Assembly (NCBI GenBank): GCA_050742455.1
Contig: JBOGIG010000161.1
Span: 1-10,270, forward strand
Reading direction: 5' to 3'
Length of the DNA: 10,270 nucleotides
Origin: JBOGIG01 sp050742455
Lineage (GTDB): Bacteria; Actinomycetota; Acidimicrobiia; Acidimicrobiales; JBOGIG01
This document shows positions 6,286 through 10,270 of this stretch, in pieces. The notes beneath the pieces are model-generated. The model did not search any database, had not been told where the DNA came from, and saw only the letters and a list, made by a program, of their open reading frames with translations. Made by a program: the position numbers and the translations under genes. The number at the start of each line of letters is the position of its first letter. Position 1 is the first letter of the stretch.

Positions 6286-7136
6286 TTGACGGCTCCTTCT
6301 GCGGCGGGACGAGCCATATCGGTCTTATAGAAGCTGTTGGGGAAGCCGATTGAGCCGGCGGCCGCAGGGAGCTTGCCCACAACCGTGGGACTCAAGGCGA
6401 TGAGCTGTGGTGCGTTGGCGCTCAGCAGCGCCTGAACGGCCAAAAGGACGGCGGCATGCTGGGCTTCGACACCCATAATAGAGGCCGTGACCTGTCGGGC
6501 ACTGGAGTCGGACAGGGCGCCTACGTTGGCCACGTAGGTCTCGGCTGCCCCTGTTTCCAGCTCCAAGGCCAGGGCCACTACCGGTCCCGGACCGGTGAGG
6601 CCGGGCTTGGCCTTGTTGACCACGCCCAACAGGACAGGGTCGGGCTGGCTCTGAGCCTTGCCACCGAGCGAGGTAACGGCGTTGTTGAAAGCCTTACCGT
6701 GGTCCTTGTGCTGCTGCATCGTCATCTGGGCGAAGGCCTTGACCACGCCGTTGGCACTGGAGCCTCCGATGAATGGCAGGGTGAGGGCCACGCCGTAGGT
6801 GGCGACAGCCAGGTTCTCGATCGATGCCGACGTTTGGAGCATCTGGACATCGGCAGCCGAGCTGGCAAAGGCGGGCTGCTCCATCAGAGCCATGAGGGCC
6901 GCGCCGAATCCGGCGGTGGCCAGGGCCCCGGCTCCGAAGACGCCTTTGCCCAGGAGCCGGCGACGGTCCTGCGCAAAGGCGCGGTTCTCATCCGGATCGA
7001 TGTCGCCCTTGGACCGTCGTTCCAGGCCGATTTCGACCATCTCCGATAGTGGCTCCTTCGACGCCGCCATGGCGTCGGAGTGAGTGTCTTGAGACATCTC
7101 AATCAGCTGATTGAGTGCCCCTTCGTCAATTGTCAC
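6282..7136 (-). CDS. Tat-targeted ferritin-like protein (first of tandem pair)
   Basis: The 284-residue protein is a paralogue of the next gene. A hydrophilic N-terminal stretch of about 57 residues precedes a Tat-like motif DRRRLLGKG (57-65) and a hydrophobic helix. An AFA-SS site near residue 91 looks like a signal peptidase I cleavage site, so this copy is probably soluble or membrane-anchored rather than a lipoprotein. The ferritin-like domain has Glu107 in SIENLAVATY, His143/His146 in MQQHKDH, Glu192, Glu194 and Glu199 in LELETGAAETY, and Glu224/His227 in GVEAQHAAVL. The end YKTDMARP matches the paralogue. The GTG start at 7136 has a near-perfect AGGAGGT eight bases upstream (7145-7151). 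It follows the cupredoxin gene by 64 bases holding a tandem repeat and overlaps the second copy by four bases. Metal content and reaction are unknown. Confidence 0.85.
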   Translation of the reverse strand: MTIDEGALNQLIEMSQDTHSDAMAASKEPLSEMVEIGLERRSKGDIDPDENRAFAQDRRRLLGKGVFGAGALATAGFGAALMALMEQPAFASSAADVQMLQTSASIENLAVATYGVALTLPFIGGSSANGVVKAFAQMTMQQHKDHGKAFNNAVTSLGGKAQSQPDPVLLGVVNKAKPGLTGPGPVVALALELETGAAETYVANVGALSDSSARQVTASIMGVEAQHAAVLLAVQALLSANAPQLIALSPTVVGKLPAAAGSIGFPNSFYKTDMARPAAEGAVK

Positions 7137-7149
7137 TGAGGGGTACCTC

Positions 7150-7195
7150 CTGTTAGTTGGCTGTTAGTTGGGACCGTTGGCTGTTGATTGGGACC
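7150..7195. repeat. Tandem repeats in the cupredoxin / ferritin-like spacer
   Basis: Two adjacent 20-bp units (7156-7175 and 7176-7195), beginning GTTGGCTGTT and ending TTGGGACC, differ at two central positions (AG in one, GA in the other). An 11-bp unit CTGTTAGTTGG also occurs in tandem at 7150-7160 and 7161-7171, with a variant at 7181-7191. The block nearly fills the 64-bp gap and touches the ribosome binding site (7145-7151) of the ferritin-like gene. Confidence 0.75.
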
Positions 7196-7200
7196 ACCGG

Positions 7201-7614
7201 TCATCCCGTCACCGTGAGAGTTCCGGTCATGTACTGGTGGATGTTGCAGATGTAGGGGAACGTGCCTGCCTTGGTCACGGTGAAGGTGGCCGTGGAGCCC
7301 CCCGAGATATCCCCCGTGTCAAAGGCTCCGTTCCTGGCCGTAAGGGTGTGGGTGGTGTTGTCCTCGTTGTGCACGGTGATCTTGGTTCCGACCTTCACCG
7401 TGAGGGTGGCCGGAACGAACTTGAAGTTCTTTATGACGATGGTGGTGCTGCCCCCGCTGGGGGCGCTACCCGAGCCAGGACTGGCCGTCGTGGAGGGCGA
7501 GCTTGATGGCGAGCTGCTCCCACAGGCGGCAAAGAGGACCGAGAGGGCGGCCAAGGCGGCGATGGACGCACCCAGGCGTAAGCGACGTGTTCCACGGCTG
7601 ATGGACGTTGGCAC
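7201..7614 (-). CDS. Cupredoxin-domain (plastocyanin-like) lipoprotein
   Basis: The 137-residue exported protein should carry a single type 1 copper site and transfer electrons or bind copper at the cell surface. It has a basic N-terminus, a hydrophobic stretch and lipobox FAAC (Cys31), a Ser/Pro/Gly-rich linker (32-56), then the cupredoxin fold. Copper ligands are visible as His89 in NEDNTTHT and Cys123, His126 and Met129 in YICNIHQYM, the CxxHxxM pattern. The signal is lipoprotein-type without a clear twin-arginine SRRxFLK motif, so the Sec route is likely. The GTG at 7614 is chosen because AGAAGGAG (7623-7630) lies eight bases upstream; the same frame remains open further upstream, but no other start has a good binding site. 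It probably heads the operon with the two ferritin-like genes. A SigK-like promoter pair lies about 77 bases upstream of the start. Confidence 0.88.
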   Translation of the reverse strand: MPTSISRGTRRLRLGASIAALAALSVLFAACGSSSPSSSPSTTASPGSGSAPSGGSTTIVIKNFKFVPATLTVKVGTKITVHNEDNTTHTLTARNGAFDTGDISGGSTATFTVTKAGTFPYICNIHQYMTGTLTVTG

Positions 7615-7690
7615 GGATGGCACTCCTTCTGGGCTGGATGGTGGGGCTGGCTGCCGATGCGGTTGTCGGCGTCGCTTGTCTTGTCTCCTT

Positions 7691-7717
7691 CTACGGTGCA
7701 GGCCAAACTCTGGATGA
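7691..7717 (-). promoter_or_regulatory. Candidate SigK-type ECF promoter for the cupredoxin/ferritin-like operon
   Basis: Read on the minus strand, TCATCC (7717-7712) is followed by 15 bases and CCGTAG (7696-7691). The mycobacterial SigK consensus is CCATCC-N16/17-CCGAAT, so the match is 5 of 6 and 4 of 6, with a spacer one base short. It would give a leader of roughly 70 bases containing the AGAAGGAG site. The resemblance is sequence-based only. Confidence 0.4.
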
Positions 7718-7733
7718 CGTGGGGACGGCGGTC

Positions 7734-7766
7734 GGCGATCCAGGGCCGATCCGGCGCCGATCCGGC
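7734..7766. repeat. Three 11-bp phased GATCC units in the divergent control region
   Basis: GCCGATCCGGC is repeated exactly at 7745-7755 and 7756-7766, and a diverged copy matching 8 of 11 bases sits in phase at 7734-7744. GATCC therefore recurs every 11 bp, about one DNA turn. The array lies between the two outward-facing promoter candidates, suggesting a cooperative binding site on one face of the helix. Confidence 0.65.
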
Positions 7767-7771
7767 GGGCG

Positions 7772-7799
7772 CCATCCAATCCATGGGCCAGGACCGTAC
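7772..7799 (+). promoter_or_regulatory. Candidate autoregulated SigK-type promoter of the sigma factor operon
   Basis: CCATCC (7772-7777) is identical to the -35 element recognised by mycobacterial SigK. It is followed by 16 bases and CCGTAC (7794-7799), which matches the CCGAAT -10 element at four of six positions. A start site 7-9 bases further on leaves a few bases before the ATG at 7813. An overlapping TACAAT (7797-7802) could alternatively serve a housekeeping sigma factor. Confidence 0.5.
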
Positions 7800-7812
7800 A
7801 ATGGGCCAGAAC

Positions 7813-8394
7813 ATGGAGAACATCAGGGATGCCAGCGACGCGGGGTTGGTGGTGGCCATTGCCCGCTGGAACGAAGCGGCCTTGGCCGAGGCCTATCGCC
7901 GTCACGGTGGGGCCGTGTTCGCACTGGCCCGCAGAATCATTGGTGACGTCACAACTGCCGAAGAGGTTGTACAGGAGGTCTTCCTCAGAATTTGGAATCA
8001 ACCCGAGAAATTCGATCCGGAAAGAGGCTCGCTGCGCTCCTACGTACTGGCCCAGACTCACGGGCGGTCCGTGGACCTGCTACGGGCGGACTCGTCGCGG
8101 CGCAGGCGGGAAGAGCGTGATGCTCGCCAAACCGCTGGCGCGGGCTATGACTTGGAAAATGAAGTGTGGGACCTGACGGTGGCCGAGCACGTGAAGGAGG
8201 CGGTCGCCGACCTGCCCTCCGAGGAGAAGAAGGCTATCGAGCTGGCGTACTTTGGTGGCCATACCTACCGCGAGGTGGCAACGATGCTGGACGAACCCGA
8301 AGGGACGATAAAGAGCCGCATACGGGCCGGCCTCAAACGGATGAGATCGGCTCTGGTGGAAAGCGGAGTGGCGGGGGCATGGGCAGAGTCCTAA
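7813..8394 (+). CDS. ECF (group 4) RNA polymerase sigma factor, SigK-like
   Basis: The 193-residue protein directs RNA polymerase to a specific promoter set. Region 2 spans about 22-93, with the DVTTAEEVVQEVFLRIWNQPEKFDPERGSLRSYVLAQTHGRSVDLLR core typical of ECF factors. Region 4 spans about 128-181, with the helix-turn-helix TYREVATMLDEPEGTIKSRIRAGLKRMR. The SigK assignment rests on the overlapping RskA-type anti-sigma gene and on the upstream CCATCC-N16-CCGTAC pair. ATG 7813 is preferred if that promoter is used. ATG 7801, four codons earlier and with AGGA seven bases before it, is a real alternative. It is divergent from the cupredoxin operon and overlaps its anti-sigma gene by 16 bases. 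The signal that releases it cannot be read from the sequence. Confidence 0.9.
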   Translation: MENIRDASDAGLVVAIARWNEAALAEAYRRHGGAVFALARRIIGDVTTAEEVVQEVFLRIWNQPEKFDPERGSLRSYVLAQTHGRSVDLLRADSSRRRREERDARQTAGAGYDLENEVWDLTVAEHVKEAVADLPSEEKKAIELAYFGGHTYREVATMLDEPEGTIKSRIRAGLKRMRSALVESGVAGAWAES

Positions 8395-9170
8395 GCCACG
8401 GGGCCATCGAGGAACTGTTGGGGGCCTATGCCCTCGACGCCACCGATCGGGCCGAGTCGGAGGCCATCGAGGACCACATGGGGGAGTGTCCCCGGTGCCG
8501 GGCCGAAGTAGCTCAGCATCGAGAGGTGGCCGCAGCTATAGGCAATGCCCGCCAAGAAGCGCCCCCGGACCTGTGGGATCGGATTGCCGGATCCCTGGTC
8601 GAGGCGCCGCCGCCGCTGCACCTTTCCCTCTCAGCCCTGGGGACGGGAAAGTCGCGACGGCGCAATGCTGTCGGCACTGGCCGCAGGGCAGTTGGATATC
8701 GCTCCATGGGTGCGGTCATTGCCGTGGCCGCCGTGGTCATTGGCCTCATGGGGTTCGAGGTAGTGCGGGTCAACAATCGGGTGAACTCCATTACCCCGGT
8801 GGTGGCCGATCACGGCCTCCAACAGGCCGCAACTGCAGCATTGTTGAATCCCCATGCCCGACGGATCGTCCTGGCCTCGGCGACCGATCCCCGGTCGGCC
8901 CAGGCGGTCCTGCTACCCGACGGCTCGGGATTTCTGATCAACTCCCACCTTCCCCCGCTCAGCTCGGATCAGACTTACCAGCTCTGGGCCTTGATTGGCT
9001 CCCGGCGGGTGTCGCTCGGCCTCTTGGGCAATCATCCCACTGACGTCGCCTTCAGGGTAGGGCTCCGCTCCGGAGCGACCCTGCTGATGGTCACGGCCGA
9101 GATGGCCGGAGGCGTGGTGAGCACGGTCCACCCGGCCGTGGTGTGGGGCGCAATTCCCAGGGCGACCTAG
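8379..9170 (+). CDS. RskA-type membrane anti-sigma factor
   Basis: The 263-residue single-pass membrane protein should hold the adjacent sigma factor inactive. Its cytoplasmic N-terminal domain has the zinc-binding anti-sigma motif HxxxCxxC: His33, Cys37 and Cys40 in DHMGECPRCRAEV. One transmembrane helix spans about 111-128 (GAVIAVAAVVIGLMGFEV). The extracytoplasmic C-terminal domain has the RskA signature QTYQLWALIGSRRVSLGLLGNHP (about 198-220). RskA-family proteins are cut in steps, including by an intramembrane protease, to free SigK. The ATG at 8379 lies inside the end of the sigma gene (16-base overlap) with GGAG ten bases upstream, so translation is probably coupled. The same frame is open further upstream but lies within the sigma gene and is not used. 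The gene ends 20 bases from a convergent deacetylase gene with no visible terminator between. Confidence 0.9.
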   Translation: MGRVLSHGAIEELLGAYALDATDRAESEAIEDHMGECPRCRAEVAQHREVAAAIGNARQEAPPDLWDRIAGSLVEAPPPLHLSLSALGTGKSRRRNAVGTGRRAVGYRSMGAVIAVAAVVIGLMGFEVVRVNNRVNSITPVVADHGLQQAATAALLNPHARRIVLASATDPRSAQAVLLPDGSGFLINSHLPPLSSDQTYQLWALIGSRRVSLGLLGNHPTDVAFRVGLRSGATLLMVTAEMAGGVVSTVHPAVVWGAIPRAT

Positions 9171-9190
9171 GGTTGCATGGGTGGACGGCT

Positions 9191-10057
9191 CTAGGTGGAA
9201 TGCGGTCCTGTGGTCGGCCGGCTTCTCATGAGGTCCCGTAGTAGCCGATAGCCGATGAAGTGGACCCCGTCCTTTTGGGCCCGGGCCACGAAGGAATCCA
9301 TCGAGCAGAGTGTCAGGTGGTCTTGGACCCGACCGGGCCAGTCGGGGCTCAGTGATCGAATTTCCGGAGTGTCAGAGCAGGGGTGCAGATTGATCTCGGT
9401 CACCCCGGGGGCCAGTTGACTGATGGCCCGTTCCTGGACCGTGCGGCCACCGGTGACCGGGCTTCGCACCACATGATCGGGGAACGCCACCCCCTCTCGG
9501 CGGGCCAGAGTGCGGAAGGGGAACCCGGCCAGGGCCTCGGTCTGGGGGCCGCCCAATCGAACCGGAAGGCGAAAATCGGCGGCCAGCTCCATCATCACGT
9601 CGAAGAACTCGGGTCGCAGTTGCAGCACGTCCAGGTGCGAATCCAAATGGGTCACGTCAAAGCCCCAGTAGATGGCCCTTTCGATTTGTGCTCTGAGTTC
9701 ACGACGGACCTCGTCGACGTCGGCATGGTCCCAGAGGTCCACCACGGTGCGGGGAAATCCGCCATCGCCGTCAAGGAGCGAAGGCGCATGGGTGATGGGT
9801 CCCCACCGGTATAGGTCGTGCTCCGCGTTGAGGGTGAGATGGACCCCGACGTCCTCACCGCGATAACGAGAGGCCGCCTCCCGAGCCCACGGGCAGGGCA
9901 CCATCAACGAGGCGCTGGTGGCCAAGCCGGTCCGTAGGGCCTCATAGGTTCCCACATTGGCGGCATGGCTGGATCCCAGGTCATCGCAGTTGACGATCAA
10001 CACTTTGGCGTCGGCGTCGAATCCGAGTCGTTCGACCAACGTGGATGAGTCGCTCAT
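9191..10057 (-). CDS. ChbG/YdjC-type carbohydrate deacetylase
   Basis: The 288-residue cytoplasmic protein belongs to the YdjC-like family of metal-dependent deacetylases. ChbG removes one acetyl group from chitooligosaccharides such as diacetylchitobiose. Family blocks are IVNCDDLGSSHAAN (21-34) with Asp25/Asp26, VGVHLTLN (70-77) with metal ligand His73, FDVTHLDSHLDVLQL (133-147) with His137, and EINLHPCSD (221-229) with His225. Variations are NCDDLG for the usual NADDFG, THLDSHLD for THxDSHxH, and HPC for HPG; the expected metal and catalytic residues are still present. The ATG at 10057 is the only well-placed start; no strong ribosome binding site precedes it, but TAGGCT (10072-10067, minus) fits TANNNT nine bases upstream, again near-leaderless. 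The substrate cannot be assigned: no chitobiose or other sugar genes are in view. Confidence 0.85.
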   Translation of the reverse strand: MSDSSTLVERLGFDADAKVLIVNCDDLGSSHAANVGTYEALRTGLATSASLMVPCPWAREAASRYRGEDVGVHLTLNAEHDLYRWGPITHAPSLLDGDGGFPRTVVDLWDHADVDEVRRELRAQIERAIYWGFDVTHLDSHLDVLQLRPEFFDVMMELAADFRLPVRLGGPQTEALAGFPFRTLARREGVAFPDHVVRSPVTGGRTVQERAISQLAPGVTEINLHPCSDTPEIRSLSPDWPGRVQDHLTLCSMDSFVARAQKDGVHFIGYRLLRDLMRSRPTTGPHST

Positions 10058-10071
10058 ATCAGCGCCAGCCT

Positions 10072-10131
10072 AACGGCCCGTTGATTCCCAACGGCCAGTT
10101 GCCATGGGGCTGCCACCTGGGGGGCCATGGC
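10072..10131. repeat. Stem-loops between the SPFH-like and deacetylase genes
   Basis: CCGTTG (10078-10083) pairs with CAACGG (10089-10094) around five bases. AACGG (10072-10076) can instead pair with CCGTT (10078-10082), and AACGGCC occurs twice (10072-10078, 10090-10096). A second inverted pair is GCCATGG (10101-10107) with CCATGGC (10125-10131). They may end the upstream SPFH transcript or form an operator against the deacetylase promoter. No T-run is present. Confidence 0.4.
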
Positions 10132-10151
10132 CGCCGGCCCGACGGGCTCGG

Positions 10152-10270
10152 CTATGTACGACCGCCGTCGGCCACTGCTCCAAAGAACCTCAAGAGCTCG
10201 ATCGGGATCGGGAAAATGAGGGTCGAATTGCGTTCGGTGGCCACTTCGGCCAGGGTCTGGAGGGTGCGCA
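10152..10270 (-). CDS. SPFH/Band 7 (stomatin/slipin-like) protein, C-terminal end (5' part outside window)
   Basis: The minus strand is open from the window edge to a TAG at 10152-10154, giving 38 residues beginning RTLQTLAEVATERNSTLIFP and ending in PIPIELLRFFGAVADGGRT. The LQTLAEVA-x-E-x-NSTLIFPIPIELL pattern is the typical C-terminal segment of bacterial stomatin/slipin proteins, membrane-anchored scaffold proteins that form large oligomers. The SPFH domain itself lies outside the window, so the subfamily cannot be named. The gene is upstream of the deacetylase in the same direction, with a 94-bp gap holding stem-loops, so they may or may not be co-transcribed. Confidence 0.8.
   Translation of the reverse strand, partial: RTLQTLAEVATERNSTLIFPIPIELLRFFGAVADGGRT

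Noticed and set aside
7657..7812. Longer sigma-factor start (ATG 7657).
   Set aside because: The added residues are unlike any sigma factor, and the region holds the phased repeat and promoter candidates. ATG 7813 (or 7801) places the protein at normal ECF length.
7615..8061. N-terminal extension of the cupredoxin frame by about 149 codons.
   Set aside because: It would run across the divergent promoter region and antisense to the sigma gene, and would bury the lipoprotein signal. The GTG at 7614 has an AGAAGGAG site at the right distance.
8166..8378. Anti-sigma frame extended upstream into the sigma gene.
   Set aside because: The extension lies wholly inside the sigma coding sequence in another frame. 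ATG 8379 gives the standard RskA-type N-terminus.
1..10270. tRNA, rRNA, CRISPR arrays, insertion-sequence ends, integrase or toxin-antitoxin genes.
   Set aside because: No cloverleaf-like sequence, regularly spaced repeat array, transposase or integrase motif was seen on either strand; the repeats found are short and local.

Overview
The window looks like chromosomal DNA from a high-GC actinobacterium. A mycothiol S-conjugate amidase gene (mca) is present, and mycothiol is an actinobacterial thiol. Several exported proteins carry twin-arginine signals or lipoboxes, there is a SigK/RskA-like sigma/anti-sigma pair, and some genes seem to start at or near their own transcription start. An Acidimicrobiia-like lineage would fit, but this is inference from gene content and style; I cannot place the species.

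Layout. 1-606 (+) is the C-terminal part of a TrmA/RlmD-type RNA m5U methyltransferase. A perfect 16-bp palindrome overlaps its stop codon and lies just before an acyl-CoA dehydrogenase (632-1915, +). Convergent to that is a Tat-exported phosphoesterase/phospholipase C-like lipoprotein (2041-3450, -). It is divergent from mca (3609-4484, +), which is followed by a small SCP2-like protein (4568-4954, +). Four minus-strand genes then form the most distinctive block: a cupredoxin lipoprotein (7201-7614), two tandem Tat-targeted ferritin-like proteins (6282-7136 and 5473-6285, overlapping by 4 bases) and tatA (5069-5284). Divergent from the block are an ECF sigma factor (7813-8394, +) and its overlapping RskA-type anti-sigma factor (8379-9170, +). 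The window ends with a ChbG/YdjC-type deacetylase (9191-10057, -) and the last 38 codons of an SPFH/stomatin-like protein (10152-10270, -).

How the genes may work together. The cupredoxin, ferritin-like and sigma/anti-sigma genes share a 198-bp divergent control region. It contains two oppositely facing promoter-like pairs that resemble the mycobacterial SigK consensus, plus three 11-bp-phased GATCC units. The simplest reading is an envelope copper/iron redox module: RskA-like protein holds the sigma factor at the membrane, and release turns on both its own operon and the exported metal proteins. TatA sits downstream of the two ferritin-like Tat substrates, with a long inverted repeat between. 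This model is inference; the individual gene identifications are much firmer.

No tRNA, rRNA, CRISPR array, insertion sequence or phage gene was seen. No stretch over 300 bases lacks a gene.
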